In this document: positions 35,941 to 48,091 of the stretch, piece after piece | How positions within the stretch are numbered: the first letter of the stretch is position 1 | Layout of the letters: each line of letters opens with the position of its first letter | From: Macrotis lagotis | Lineage: Eukaryota > Chordata > Mammalia > Peramelemorphia > Peramelidae | Assembly (NCBI RefSeq): GCF_037893015.1 | Contig: NC_133666.1 | Coordinates: 744,001 to 808,000, forward strand | Direction of reading: 5' to 3' | Length of the DNA: 64,000 bases | Made by a program: the position numbers and the translations under genes | Notes under the pieces: model-generated | The model's database searches: none | Told to the model about the DNA's origin: nothing | What the model saw: the letters and a program-made list of their open reading frames with translations, nothing else

Positions 35941-36602
35941 AATGGATCCTATTATAGCAGCTGGCTACTTTCCTTTGATTCTGCCCATGAGGAATCATTA
36001 TTCAAACTCGGAAAAGTATTGGTGGAATTCATAGATTTTTTGAATAGGTTTCAAGATCTAGGATGGTCTAGATAGTGATAAGGGAGAGATAAAGGAATAG
36101 CAAAACAACCTTGCCTGGGCCATTGTCAGAGAAGACTTACCTGGTCTTGAACTAGAGTCCAATGCAAGTTTTTGATTCTTGCCTCTCATCCAGATGGCAA
36201 AAAGTGATCTCCCTTCAGCTATGCTCTTACCAGGGTGAAGCCCAAGGAAGTCAGGATACAAATTTTACATTAAAAAATAATAATTATGAATAGGCACATT
36301 CCCCACCCAAGATTACAATGGTTCTTTTGTTTCAGTCATAATTCTCTTCTTAAAGTCAATTTACATCTCTCCCCAGATTCTTTCTTTTACATTCAAATTT
36401 CCCCTGCATCATTCCCATTCCTCAATCATTTAAGACCAGAATCTTCTGGGCCTTTCAGAGTCCATTTGGTGATGAATGATATACAGTGAGCGTTTCATTG
36501 AGGCAGGGACAAGGGAATGATTGGTTGGCATAGCTGGTTGGCATCCTGTAGAGTCTGGTGTTCGAGCTATACAGCTAAGAGAAACAAAACTCAAGGGAAA
36601 AA
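35941..36602. other. Unassigned right flank of the array
   Basis: No similarity to the array unit, to L1 or to a recognised gene was seen. Short open frames on both strands have no domain features. Confidence 0.4.
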
Positions 36603-36764
36603 ATTGGGTGGCTAGGTGGTGTAGTGGATAGAGCACTGGCCCTGGAGTCAGGAGTACCTGAGTTCAAATCCAACCTCAGACACTTAATATTTACCTAACT
36701 GTGTGGCCTTGGGCAAGTCATTTAACGCAATTTAGCTTTCTAAACCGTAAAAAAACCATACTGG
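36603..36764 (+). mobile_element. Marsupial CORE-SINE
   Basis: Head GGGTGGCTAGGTGGTGTAGT, B box GAGTTCAAATCC, CORE segment TGTGTGGCCTTGGGCAAGTC and an A-rich tail. Well preserved. Confidence 0.9.
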
Positions 36765-37242
36765 AGTTATTGTCATAGAAAAGGCTATTTAGCAGAGGTC
36801 TAGTAATTTAGGAAATAACTGGTTCACTCAGGGGTAAGAATTATACTTTTATAATCCTAAGCCAGTATCAAGATATCTTTTATAAGGACATGGGTTCCAA
36901 TATAACAGAATTGTTGATAGATGCCACATAAATTGCAAACAGAAGCTCAAATATTATAAACAAATGTACTGAAAAAAGCATTTTGAAAACTGCACGTTTC
37001 CATAAAGTACTTTTCTATGGCTTTGGCCATGTTTAGAGGGAACAAAAAATTCCAGCTGAAGAGTAGATCTCTCTTTAAAGCAGTTAAATATGCCAATAGG
37101 CATTTCCTGATCCACTGGCTCACTCTCATACTTATTTATGATGCACCTGCTATGATCATGGCAATATGTTATTACAGAGGAGAACAGGACACGAGAACAT
37201 GTTCTCTTATACAGGCAATATTTTTCAGTGCACCAGGTGAGG
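36765..37242. other. Unassigned sequence
   Basis: AT-rich DNA without a recognised repeat or gene. The 103-codon plus-strand open stretch near 37017 runs into a downstream HAL1 tail and is not supported as a gene. Confidence 0.35.
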
Positions 37243-37431
37243 GAACTTTTTTAAATTTATTTTTTTATTCTCATTTTGTACAAATGTTTTTTTACATTAA
37301 TAAAATATTCTTGCTTACAAGTAAATAAAATACCCCTCCTCCCCCATGAATATAGATAGACTTGCTTGGGCGAAAAAAGTAAAGGGGAGAGAAAAAAATT
37401 AAAATTAAAAAAAATAATAGTAATAATTGTA

Positions 37432-37590
37432 GGTATGGCCAGGTGGTTCAATGGACAAAGCACCAGCCCTGGAGCCACAAGCACCCGAGCCCATATCCAG
37501 CCTCGTAAACCCAACAATCACCTATCCATGTGACGTGAAAGCCACACAATCCCCACTGCCCTGCAAAAACCAAAAAGAAGAAAAAAAAAA
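37432..37590 (+). mobile_element. CORE-SINE within HAL1 tail, diverged
   Basis: The head reads TGGCCAGGTGGTTCAATGGA and the tail GCCCTGCAAAAACCAAAAAG. It is GC-rich and diverged at the B box, and antisense to the host HAL1. Confidence 0.7.
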
Positions 37591-37625
37591 AAAGACCCAA
37601 AATAAAATAAAATAGTAATAATAGT

Positions 37626-37772
37626 AGGGGTGGCTGGGTGGCAGACAGAGCATTGGCCCTTGAGCCAGGAGCACCTGGGTCCAAATCCGGCCCCAGACAC
37701 CCAAAGATCACCCTGCTATGTGGCCCCAGGCAGGCCATCCAGCCCCACTTGCCCTGCATCCTCCCCCAAATA
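37626..37772 (+). mobile_element. CORE-SINE within HAL1 tail, GC-rich variant
   Basis: The head reads GGGGTGGCTGGGTGGCAGAC. The 3' end runs into CCTGCATCCTCCCCC and AATAATAAT. This tail corresponds to the SINE border at 57396 in the full HAL1, antisense to the host in both copies. Confidence 0.75.
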
Positions 37773-37925
37773 ATAATAACAAAAAATGTGCTTGAGTCTT
37801 TGTTCCAACACCAACAACTCTGTTATGGGTGGATCTCATTCTTTATGATAAGTCCATCACAAAAGTTACTTCCATATTTTTCCAACATTGCCATTGCTGA
37901 TCACAACTCCATGAGGGAACTTTTA

Positions 37926-40654
37926 AAAGAATTCTACCCTAGTTGAGGCTAGGGTCTTTCTTTCAAAGTCACTTCATCTCCAGCATTTAACATCAAACCC
38001 CATAGGGCTAAATGTCTTCAATGGCATATTGTCTTTCTATTTCATTATACCTGATGTTAGGCACATCAATATGTTATAATATAGCAATTACCTATAGCCA
38101 GAGCTTCAGGTGGTTTGAGCACTAAGGAGAATCAAATGTGTTCCAGGCTGAAATCTGGTATAAGAGATCCAGGAAAAGACAAATAAAATCATAATTCATT
38201 TGTTGCTCACGTAGCTAAGGACAGTGCTGTAAATGAAATGAGATAAACAGATCTTGAGATATCAAAACAATAATCCTAATTCATATATATATATATATAT
38301 ATATGCAGATTTTAACAAAATCAACTTTTTGCAATGAACCCATTTAGTTATTGATATATAAAAGTACTAAACATCTCCTCTTCTGGCTAGGAGATTGCCC
38401 ATCATCTCCATACTTTTCACATAATAATTGACCAGAGAGTGTCACAGAAAATTTGAGTCTACATCATGTTACATAGGTGCTTTTTCCTCAAAGCAAATAA
38501 CCACAGTTTAGTCCTAGTTTACATATATAGCTAGACATTTCTGTACATAAACTTTTAACTAATAGCCATCTTCAAAAATACAGATTATTACTTTCAGAAT
38601 TCTAAAAACCTTAGAACAGCTTAGGTAACCTTAAATTTCTAACATGTGTAATTGATGCCAATGCAAGAAAATAGTAAAAACAACCTGGCATTCAAGGCAA
38701 TTAACATGAGTTATTATGCATGAATCCACAGATTTATCCCAGAAGGGGGTCATAATTTGTGACATTTCCCTTACCACCCCTTCAAAATGATCACATGTTA
38801 ATTCCAGGCTCTAACATTTCAGTATTCAAATAGCTTACATCTTCACAAGAGAACCAAACACTGTTAGGATTTCTTTGAAGTTACAAAAGAAAATCACATA
38901 ACTGTTAAATACATATATCTTCCCCTTCCATAAACATATGATGAGAGACAATGAGATAAAGATTACAAACTTTCTTCCTTTACCACAAAAGACCTTGTGA
39001 GATTGTTGACAATTACCAGTATTGATTTAGCATTATAATAGGTCAGATTACAAAATTTAGTACAATATTGCTCTTCTCCAAAAGAAATCAATAAATTATG
39101 ATTCAATAATACCAAATTCCTTGATGTTCAATTTACCCTGTTATTTTCGTTCTTAATAACACATATAAATTCTTAAGACTTGTTACAAAACTTAGGTGAC
39201 TAAATTACTCTCAGATAGTTTCTTTTTTATTTAAACAAAGGGTAGTGACCTTTTCCTATCAAGACCTTCCTGACCTCTTTACAAAGTATCTTGAGGTCAG
39301 GGAGTCTGAATTTAAATCATTTCAAACTTTGCCACTCACACACTTTCAAATTGTATAAGCAGATAGGCTCAGATCCTAACTTCATTAATTCCTTAAGAGT
39401 AGACCCTTTCAAGCAATTAAAATTCAAAACTCAAACTCAAAGGAGTAAAATTTAACTTTGCCTACCTATTTCAGATCTGAATTGCACACACACACACAGA
39501 CACAGGCACAAACAACAGAAACAACTCTCTTGTATCAAATTTACCTAGCTGAGGTTGATACCCTGGGTCAGTACCAGATCTCAGACTATAGAAACATTTT
39601 TCCACCTCTGTAGGCCAGTAGAGAGATGATGCAAAAACTTCCCACTGATGTTTAAATACACATATACAAACATATAGCTGTATTATATTTTTTGAATGTG
39701 CCAATTATGACCAGTCAAAAAATAACTTTTAGAATCAATCAGAATTTCTTGAGGAACATCTTACATATTCACTAAGATTTTGAAATAGCCAACCAATAGT
39801 TAAATTGTATGCATTCTTAAGTAACTTTATAAAGTTCAACTCCAGCTATTAGCAGTGGCTTAATTTAAGGAAGAAATCTGAACATCCTGGTCCCAGAAAA
39901 AGTGATCTTCCCCTTTTCTTTAATTAATTGACCCGAGGCTTCCAAATCATTCTTCCCATTTCCCCTTCCCCCTCCCAAGTGTGGGACTTTCTCAGCCCAG
40001 CTAAATGGGGCTTGGAATTGATAAACACCTGTAGCCTAAGAAAAATGTGATCATTGCCCGACCTCCCCCTCCTCCCCAAACCAGGAAGAAAGCATGTGGG
40101 TCCCCTGTTTTCTAAAGCAAGTTTTTTTGGGGGGGGTGTCTTACCCTTCTTGCACTGAAGCATGCATTCCATCTGAGGCATAGGTTTAAGTTTCAAAGTT
40201 CTAAAAAGGAAGATTTCCTTCTCCCTCCTTCCTCCCTCTGAAGAGAGTGGGGCGGCAGAGAATGAGAGAGAGCAAAAGAGAAAAAGAGTTCCACCCAAAC
40301 ATAATTTCCAGGAGCTCAGGTGTTTTGCTTTTCTCAAATCTAATTCCTTGCAGGGAGCAAGCACACAGCTGGGGGATGAGTATTGGTACCAGATTTTCCC
40401 CACATTTTAATTCTCTAAAAATTTATAGGTAGGGAAACATGTCACTTGGACATATGCTGAACATCCTTCCTTAACAACCCTCACTCACAGTGGGGTATAA
40501 ACCAAACACACCTCAGAACTGCCATTTCTCTGGTCAGTCTGAATAGGAAAGGTTCACAAGAGGGCTACTGCCAACACCACATGGGTTTAGCTTTGATGAC
40601 AAGCCACAAACTCAGCCTTTTTCCATTTTCCAGAAAAAGGTAACCACAGAAGAG
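37926..40654. other. Unassigned AT-rich DNA
   Basis: About 2.7 kb with no recognised gene. It holds a (TA)n microsatellite at 38283-38304 and a short CA-rich run at 39484-39508. A GC-richer patch at 39900-40420 is open over 159 codons on the minus strand without a recognisable domain, and I do not call it a gene. Confidence 0.4.
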
Positions 40655-41257
40655 GGCTAGAGGTCCATTAAGGAAAGGAAAGAAAGACAAGGTGAAAGAA
40701 GAGGATAGGAGAAAGGGAAGGAAAGGGAAAAAAAGAAAGGAAAGGAAGGAGCAGAAAGGAAAAGGAGGAAAGGACTGGAAAAAGGAAAGGAAAGGACAAA
40801 GGAGAATGGGGAAAGCAAAGGGGGAAAGGAAAAACAAAGGAGAAAAGAATGGAAATAGGAAAGGAGAAAGGATAGGATGAAGTAAAGGAGGCTTATGTTA
40901 GAATTTTGGGACTAAACAACTGGAATTACCCTTGGGTTCTCTTTGCTCCACAAAGCCTGCCTTCTCCTTTCTGCAAGTGAGTCCTTAATCTACAGGGATT
41001 TTCCACTGGGGCCTCAGGGTCTAAATGTAGAGAAATGAACCAAATATTCTGAAATGCATTTTCCACTGCAAGATACCACCTGTCTTGCCTTAATCCCTCT
41101 AACCTTTTCTGCCTTTGTCTTCTCCTTCCAGAATTCCCTTGAAATTGGCCGAGGCCAACAGCATCCTTGGCATGAGAATACACCCAGGTTTTTGAGATGA
41201 TTGCCCAGCTTTCTCATTTGTCAGGCTGCTTTTCCTTCCCATGGCAGAGAAAAATTT

Positions 41258-41400
41258 TTAAGATGGAAATATTTGATGGCCCTGGTGTCCAAATCAGGTC
41301 AAGTCCTGGAAAACAAAAGAATCTTCTGGCAGAATGGCTACCCCCATGTAATGGCCATGGAGGTCATTTTTCCTTCTGCATCCATGGGCTTCTTCCTTGT
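41258..41400 (+). pseudogene. CUB-like relic in the displaced copy
   Basis: The plus strand from 41258 reads KMEIFDGPGVQIRSSPGK, and the frame stays open to about 41400 with several cysteines. The E-I-F-D-G-P segment is the best-preserved CUB signature in the window. It lies in a different frame from the 206-codon open stretch that begins at 41201, so that longer frame is not the domain. No complete domain is present. Confidence 0.45.
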
Positions 41401-42039
41401 TATGTCTGTAACCCAAAACTCCAGTCCAGGAAGTAGACTTGACTTTAGGGCATCTAGTCATCCTTTGATATTAGAAACCAACATCTACTTGGGGTCTTTT
41501 TTTTTTCTACGTCGTCCTTCACAGTGCTTCTGTCAAATTCTGTGTAATCCAGGGGATCCTTATCTCAGTCCCCATCAGCTGCAAGAATCTTCTAGTTTGG
41601 AGAGAGTTTCCATCACTCCTTTGATCCCTGTAATCCATGAGAACCTTCCATTGGCATGGCAGAATTTTTCCATCATTGAGAAAGAGAGAATGCCTGTTCC
41701 ACTAGGGTACCTGTTTGTGTGCTGCTTTTCCTGGTGGCTATCCTACATTGCCCCTTCAGCCTGCTATCTTCCCCGTGTTCCAGTATTCTTCTTTCTACTG
41801 GAGGTAGCCCTTGTAGCATGACGGGCAAAGCATTTGTCTTCCCTTCCCTCTAGCGTATTGTTTTGGCAGATGTTAAATGTCATTCAGTTTGAACCATTGC
41901 CAGACAATATGATCTGGCACATGCAGTCAAAGCCTTTTCCTCTCTCCAGTAAGTAATGATATTGGCAAGTTTTCCTTCTGTTATCCCAAGGATCATCTGT
42001 CACCTTTTTGAGATGCCGAGTCCAGCGTCCTCCTCAAAA

Positions 42040-42294
42040 CTACTGTCTAACCAAGGACTATTACCTTTAATTTAAAAAAAATGTCTTATGTAATTCTGGT
42101 TTATCTCATACTATATGTTTCTTCCTTAAGGATATGATTTCTCTCTTATTACATTCAACTTAGATCAATGGATACTATGGGAATGATGTAAAGACTAGCA
42201 AACTGCCTTCTGTGGGGGGTGGGGGAGGGAAGCGAGATTGTGGAAAAAATTGTAAAACTCAAAATTAATAAAACCTTTCTAAAATTAAAAAAAA
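42040..42294 (+). mobile_element. L1 3' UTR insertion in the displaced relic
   Basis: It carries the reverse complement of the L1 3' UTR landmarks (CAAGGACTATTACCTTTAAT, CTGCCTTCTGTGGGGGGTGG, AATTGTAAAACTCAAAATTA) and ends in an A-run. AACTACTGTCTAA before and AACCACTGTCAAA after are an imperfect target-site duplication. Its removal restores collinearity with the array unit. Confidence 0.8.
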
Positions 42295-42977
42295 ACCACT
42301 GTCAAACTTCCTTGGCCCTATTTGCCATCCTGTCAGGATTGTGAGCTCAAAGACCCAAGACACTAGGGGACTCCCTTTCCAACTCTTTTTGATGATGGTG
42401 CAAGAGACTTCTTTTCTCTTTCCCTTTAGCAATGCCCCATTGGTCAAGTTTTTTTTAATGTTTGTCCTGCCTGCTTCATGATTTCTTTTCCTTTTAGTAA
42501 GAAATGAATGCCTTATTAAAAACTCAGAAAGTCATTAGTGAAGCAAAAAGGATCTTCCTTTGTGTCATTCTTATGAATGGTTGACCTGAAAGGAGGCACA
42601 CACTTGGTGAACAAACCCTCAAGTTTTTATTCCCTGTCCTGAAATGCAGGTCCCTTTCCTTGTCCCCATTGACCATGTACTTCCTAGGTTACAGCCTATC
42701 CGAAACATTTAATTCCCTCATTTGAATCTCTTCCATGGATTAAATTTTCTTCTTCTCCATTATACATCAAATTAATTATAATTGGTTTCTACCAGTCGCA
42801 CATATCTAGTATGGAAATGAAAATCACTTCTTACATTCTCTCCTCTTCTTTCATCTGTAATTTCTTTTCCACATCCTACTCCAATTTCTTAAATTGATTT
42901 AACAATCTTTTCCCTTGTCCTGTATTTTGTCTAGTAAATAAAGTTTATTCTGCTTATACTGAACAGACATTTGCTTG

Positions 42978-43550
42978 GTAATGGTAGCAAAGAATTGGAA
43001 ATTGAGGGGATGCCCATAAATTGGGGAATGGTTGAACAAGTTATGGTATGTGAATGTGATGGAGTACTATTGTTCTTTAAGGAACCATGAATGGTCAGAC
43101 TCTAGAGAAGCATGGAAAGAATTACAGAAACTGATGGTGAGCTTTAACAACAATATTGTCAGTTGATCTACTTTGATGGATGCAGCTCCTCTCAGCAGTT
43201 CAGAGAGCTAGGACAACCCTGGAAGACCCGTTATAGACAACACCATCCACATCCAGATGGAAAAAAAATACAAAATCTGAATGAACACTATGTTCTCTTT
43301 TTTAAAATTTCTCTTGGTTTTCCTTCCTATCCCCTGATTTTCTTTCTTTTTCCTTAGTCCTAATTTCTTATACAAAAATGACTAATATGTAAACATGTTA
43401 AACACAAACATAAATGTTTGCCACTGAGAGAAGGGGGATAGGAAGGGAGGGTGAAAGAGTGTTGTGTAACATAAATATTCATGTGGATGAATGTTGAAAA
43501 ACTTTCATAATATGTAATTGGAAAAATAATATATCAATAAGAAAAAAGGA
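42978..43550 (+). mobile_element. L1 3' end
   Basis: ORF2 C-terminus (AAAGAATTGGAAATTGAGGG, GGGGAATGGTTGAACAAG) followed by an L1 3' UTR ending in GTAATTGGAAAAATAAT and an A-rich tail. 5' truncated and decayed. It splits the retroviral fossil. Confidence 0.8.
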
Positions 43551-43825
43551 ATGACAGTACAATAGCTACCTCCTATCATGGTTCAGACACCCCCTTTTTC
43601 TGACAACTTTCTGTCCAATGACATCTTATTCTCCCACACCATTCTGCTTGTGACATCAAGTTGACTGGATATTCTTTTAACTGGATCCCTGATGTAGTTA
43701 ATAAACCTCTGTTGGTTATAACATATAATTAATCCAATCCAATACATTTTTGTTAAATGGTTATCCATCAAATTGAAATTACTCAAATCCAGAGGCTACC
43801 TGATTCTGGATATACTATCCAGTTA

Positions 43826-43977
43826 AATTCTTTTTATTATTTTTGCAAGACAATGGAATTAAGTGATTTGCCCAAGATCATGCAGCTAAGTATTAAGTGT
43901 CTGAGGTCACATTTGAACTCAAGTCCTCCTGACTCCAGGGCCAGTGCTCTATTCACAGCATCATCTTGCTGTTCCTT
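43826..43977 (-). mobile_element. Marsupial CORE-SINE
   Basis: On the plus strand it runs from TTTTGCAAGACAATGGAATT to CATCATCTTGCTGTT, the reverse complement of the SINE. It is diverged. Confidence 0.75.
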
Positions 43978-43985
43978 TCAGATCG

Positions 43986-44133
43986 TTTTTTTTTTTTTTG
44001 CAAGGCAATGGGGTTAATAACTTGCTCAAGGTCACACAGCTAGGTAATTATTCAGTGTCTGAGGCCAAATTTGAACTCAGGTCCTCCTGACCCCAGGACT
44101 GGTGCTCTTATCTACTGCATCACCTAGCTGCAC
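43986..44133 (-). mobile_element. Marsupial CORE-SINE, adjacent copy
   Basis: A second copy in the same orientation, eight to nine bases from the previous one, with an intact T-run start and TGCATCACCTAGCTGCACCC end. The two probably inserted successively near the same A-rich tail. Confidence 0.85.
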
Positions 44134-44978
44134 CCAGATAAAAATTCTTCAGATCCATGTGGTAAACTCCTACTCCTTCTAATTCAATAGTTTGTTTCTT
44201 ACTTTTCTTTTTCAAATACCAGGATAAAAGGAATAGCCAATTGAACTAATACATAGGTGCCTTTCAAATCTGAGGGAAGTGTAGTCTTAAGATTTTGCCT
44301 TCACAATACTACCACTGGTCTCCCCTGGGGACACTCAAGGCAGAGTAATTTCTTGACTTGTCCTCAGTCATATTCCATGGCCCTATACAAATATCCAATT
44401 CTTCCAGGTCTCTGGTAGCATTCACACCCTGTAGTGAGAGGCAGGCTGTGATCCATAGAAATGGAAACAGGAGTGAAAGGGACTTACAAGTATCTCTTTA
44501 CCATGCAGTTTTATCCTGATATAGTGCAACCAATCACCTCATTCCTTGTTTGTTTTTCATCCATCCCAATGGGAAGGGAACTATCTATGCCACCAGTTGA
44601 CCTGAAGTACAGACATAAGTCACTTTAACTTTTAGCATATTTTTTATCCATTCTACCCAGGCATATGTGTCCCTATATCCTGTTTCTAGTCCTATAATCT
44701 GTCTCAGACTCTTATCTTCAATTACCTTCACAATTTCAGGGACATTGAGGGGTTGCCATTCTTCTACCAGGAACACTAAAGTTGAACTGGATTGTCCTGG
44801 GTTGCTAGGTCTTGTACTATTATACTAAATCTTGCTACTGGGTCTCTTTCTGTTATTTCTACTCCAAACCCATAGGTCCAATTCACCTCTCATTCTACAT
44901 CTTTTATGGTCATCATTATGGAGTCACATCGTAAATCCTGACAATCTGTCCCTAGTAATGGGAAGACAACAAACATGA

Positions 44979-45141
44979 TGGGGTGGCTAGGTGGCACAGT
45001 GGATAGAGCCCTGGCCCTGGAGTCAGGAGTACCTGAGTTCAAATCCAGACTCAGATACTTAAAATTACCTAGCTGTGTGGCCTTGGGCAAGCCACTTAAC
45101 ACCATTGCCTTGCAAAAACCTAAAAAAAAACCCATCAAAAA
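44979..45141 (+). mobile_element. Young CORE-SINE with perfect target-site duplication
   Basis: Full-length head (GGGGTGGCTAGGTGGCACAG) to tail (GCCTTGCAAAAACCTAAAAA). The 16-base duplication AAGACAACAAACATGA lies at 44963-44978 and 45142-45157 without mismatch, which supports a recent insertion relative to other elements here. Confidence 0.95.
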
Positions 45142-45400
45142 AAGACAACAAACATGAGGTCCACTTAAAATTACAGAGATCAAAAAAGGGGTAGTCCCCT
45201 TTGATTAAATAACCCATACAAATAGATGCAAGAAGGAGAAGGCAAGCAATGAGGTAAACTTCTGGTCCGATTTTTCTTTCTTCTGGAAACATCTGATGTC
45301 CTTTTATATCTCCAGTTTCTATTACAGAGGTCGTCTTCCTTTCTAGTAGAAGAACTTAACACAACTTTTAAACAGGTCAAAACTCATGTCATTAATTGAA

Positions 45401-46126
45401 AATAAAACTCACACTTCTTAGATCATGACACTTTACGATTTGACTTGCCCACTATCATGTTGATATACACAGAAAATTCAGTGACAAATAGGAATTAACC
45501 GAGTTTTGCTTTTGACATTATCTTTTTCCCCATTTGAAGGATGCTTCTCCACTTAATAAAATAAACTCCTTAAGGATTCCACTACAAAAGTGAACTTGCT
45601 AAAGACTGCCAAATTAACTTGAGCTTGTCACACATACATTTGATAATCATTTTAGAATAGCGAGTATTCAGTAAGTGATTTATAAATGCAAGTTTTAACT
45701 TTATTCTAATATTTAAAAATAAATAAAAAATTCTTAACTGAAAATGAATTTCTCTTGGAAATAATATCTTTCTAATATCTTTAGTTGAGTGACATTCCTT
45801 TGCTTAAAGCAGAACTAGAGACTGTCATAATAGAGAATAGCTTGATGTCATAAAAAACTTCTTATGCTTCACTTAAATGTTCCCTTGTCATTGTAAAAAA
45901 ATTAAGGACCTTAATTCTCACAGGAACATATAGCTGACAAATGGCAAGGCTATATATTAACCTAGTTGGCTATTAGGATTTAGATAAATGTAGACTGACT
46001 TAAATTTCTACACCTTATTTCAATATAGACCACCTGACATGATTACAGCAATTTACTACAAAGATCAGGGATATCTGGAAATTTTTTTTAAAAAATTATT
46101 TAAATGTCAGTTTCCAGGCAGAGGTG
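45401..46126. other. Unassigned AT-rich DNA
   Basis: No gene or clear repeat is visible. If the retroviral fossil to the left once extended this way, I cannot recognise its interior. Confidence 0.35.
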
Positions 46127-46440
46127 GGCAGCTAGGTGGTGCAATGAATCAAGCACTGGCCTTGGAGTCAGAAGGACAGGAGTTTGAATCCAACCTCAGA
46201 CACGTGACACTAGTGTGACCTTGGACAAGTCACTTCACCCCAACTGCCTCACATCTAGGGCCATCTGCAGGCATCCTGATTCATATCTGGCCACTGGACC
46301 CAGATGGCTCTGGACAAAGTGAAGTTAGCAACTTAGCACAGCACCCCCCCATTCAAATCCAATTCATGAGCTTGTCTTGCCATCACCTCCCTGATGGCAT
46401 GGTCTTTCTCAACAAGAAAGGATGAACATCATCATCTCCA
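46127..46440 (+). mobile_element. Long CORE-SINE variant
   Basis: It starts with GGGCAGCTAGGTGGTGCAAT and shares the CORE segment with the short SINEs. It then continues for about 150 bases (CACATCTAGGGCCATCTGCA, GGCCACTGGACCCAGATGGC, and a tail with TTTCTCAACAAGAAAGGATG). This is the long marsupial form with a distinct 3' end, clearly different from the GCAAAAACCTAAAA-tailed family. Confidence 0.85.
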
Positions 46441-48091
46441 GGTCATGTGGGTGGCCAAATGCCTTAGGCCAGATTTTAAACCTGCCAAGTGAGACTTATT
46501 CCAAATGACACATTTGGGAAAGCAAGTTAGGAAAATATAGCCTTAGAGATAGCTAAAACCTGTTTTCCCAGTCCCTCTCAGTGAGCCTGTCACCTGGAGG
46601 CATCAATAGAACATTGACTCAATAGCATTTCTTTTGCTGATCATACTTAGAATCAGACCCAGAATAATAGTCCCATAAGATCTTAAATAGCAGATTCTAA
46701 ATAATCAGAACTTGAAGGGAATTTAGCTTACAAATCAAAGCTTACAACAAAAGATATAGGATGTATAAACCCAATAATCACAGAATGCATATAGAAACAG
46801 ATTCTGTAGAAACAATTTTCTCTTATTAATTTGTTCAGTTATTATCCATATTCAATGAGACATAATAAACCATTGCTTCCAGAATCCTTTAAAAACAATT
46901 AGGACATCTTAGATATCTTTCTTATTTAACCTTAAAGTAAAAAGAAATCTTTAAAACTGGAATTTATCAAACTCAAGTTTGTATAAGATTATCTCCATCA
47001 CAAATAAATCGTCCAAAGTTCCCAAGACTCAAATAAATCCCAATTACCACAAGTTTCCTTGAACCAAAGGGTGTTTCCAAAAGGAAGTCTGTTTGTTTGA
47101 TAGGGACAGTATGCCTAATTAAATTATTCTTGGCACAAAGTTTACCAAGGCTTAAAGAGTTATTCAAATATAATTTTTCTTTGTCTTTACCTTATCACTA
47201 GAAATTATCCCATATTAAATATTCAAATTAACTTGGATATGAAATACATCCTTAGATGCTCTCACACAATGATTTTTTCCTAAATTTACTCTCTAGAAAT
47301 TCTTCAACATAGGAAATTCTCGATAAAGATTTATGACCAGATGGTTCTAAAAATCCTTTTTTTGTGATTTCAAGATTTATTTGATACCTCACATAACAAT
47401 CTTATGAAATTCATAAGTCATGGGAAAAATTTTACTTCAATGAGCAAATAATAATGATATTTATTTTCTTCACATGGTTTATTGCAAACAGCATAATTTT
47501 AAACTTCCCAATATTTAGTTTATAAGAGCATTTTATCCCTACCAGAAAATAGCTGATATAATTATTAACTAATATTTCTTCATGAAAATTATGCCATTTC
47601 CAAAACTTGAAAGTTCATTAATTTTGTATTTCAGATTATGTTACACAGATCAGCCCATATAGTGTTACTTAATTGAAGAGGTAATAAAATGTTAACATTC
47701 CCATAGCAATTACTTTATAGCCATACAGATCTTTGTTTTCTTCTTACAGAATAACCTAAACCATCTTTCTTTATATAGCATATACATTTCTCATTGGCAA
47801 AACAGCAAATATTAGGTAGCCCTACTTTGTTTCCTTCAGGACTAAAATTTGGATTAAATAAAGCCATATCTGGATTTATAAGTTAACTCCCGATATATAA
47901 ATTCCTCTGTTTTTACAAGAACGGTTAAAAAAAATCATTCCTAGTTACCAAATGGTTTGCAAGCTTTCAATTTTTTTTTCTTAACTCATCATGGACTGAC
48001 CTCAATAAAACCTTTTCTTTCTGCAGTTTCCTGCTGAAGTTTAAACTGTAACATTCTTTTAATGTTCTAGCATGGGCTAGACCCTGAAATC
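46441..48091. other. Unassigned AT-rich DNA
   Basis: About 1.65 kb of AT-rich sequence with no recognised repeat, gene or RNA. Confidence 0.4.

Larger units (their letters stand above)
37243..37925 (-). mobile_element. HAL1-type 3' tail with two embedded SINEs
   Basis: Read on the minus strand, 37790-37920 matches 57210-57335 (GTGATCAGCAATGGCAATGT against GTGATCAGTAATGGCAACAG), and 37243-37390 matches 57600-57715 (GGGGTATTTTATTTACTTGT against GGGGTATTATGTTCACTTTT). Both copies have (ATT)n DNA and an antisense SINE in between. The 5' part of the element is missing here. Confidence 0.7.
40655..42455 (+). repeat. Displaced, diverged half-unit of the array
   Basis: It starts with a purine-rich tract (40670-40890) and follows the second monomer in order: 41131 (after TTCTCCTTCCAG), the DGP block at 41258-41300, the CTTCTAGTTTGG block at 41590, the CCP-like block at 41870-41950, and CTTTCCCTTTAG at 42421, where the CUB N-terminal block would begin. 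An L1 3' end (42040-42294) interrupts it. It is far more diverged from the array units than they are from one another, so it is an old relic of the same ancestral sequence. Confidence 0.85.
42480..45400 (-). mobile_element. Endogenous retrovirus fossil (env and LTR-like part)
   Basis: A minus-strand fossil. Its parts are a surface-subunit-like stretch with a signal-peptide-like start and glycosylation-site-rich sequence (about 44200-45380), a transmembrane-subunit-like stretch (about 43560-43790), and a possible 3' LTR with a polyadenylation signal (about 42480-42977). An L1 3' end and three SINEs are inserted in it. It is clearly broken, with many breaks, and old enough to have collected four later insertions. 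The transmembrane-type segment suggests a gammaretrovirus-like or related class, but the family is not certain. Confidence 0.45.

Noticed and set aside
38283-38304. (TA)n run as a regulatory signal
   Set aside because: It is an ordinary short microsatellite in AT-rich DNA.
39924-40403. 159-codon minus-strand open frame
   Set aside because: Composition-driven in a GC-richer patch, with no domain, signal or homology that I recognise.
41201-41821. 206-codon open frame in the displaced relic
   Set aside because: It is in a different frame from the CUB-like segment, runs through intron-like sequence and has no domain of its own.
44979-45141. tRNA genes at the many A-box/B-box sequences
   Set aside because: Each is the tRNA-like head of a SINE followed by a CORE segment and A-rich tail. 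None folds as a complete tRNA by eye.
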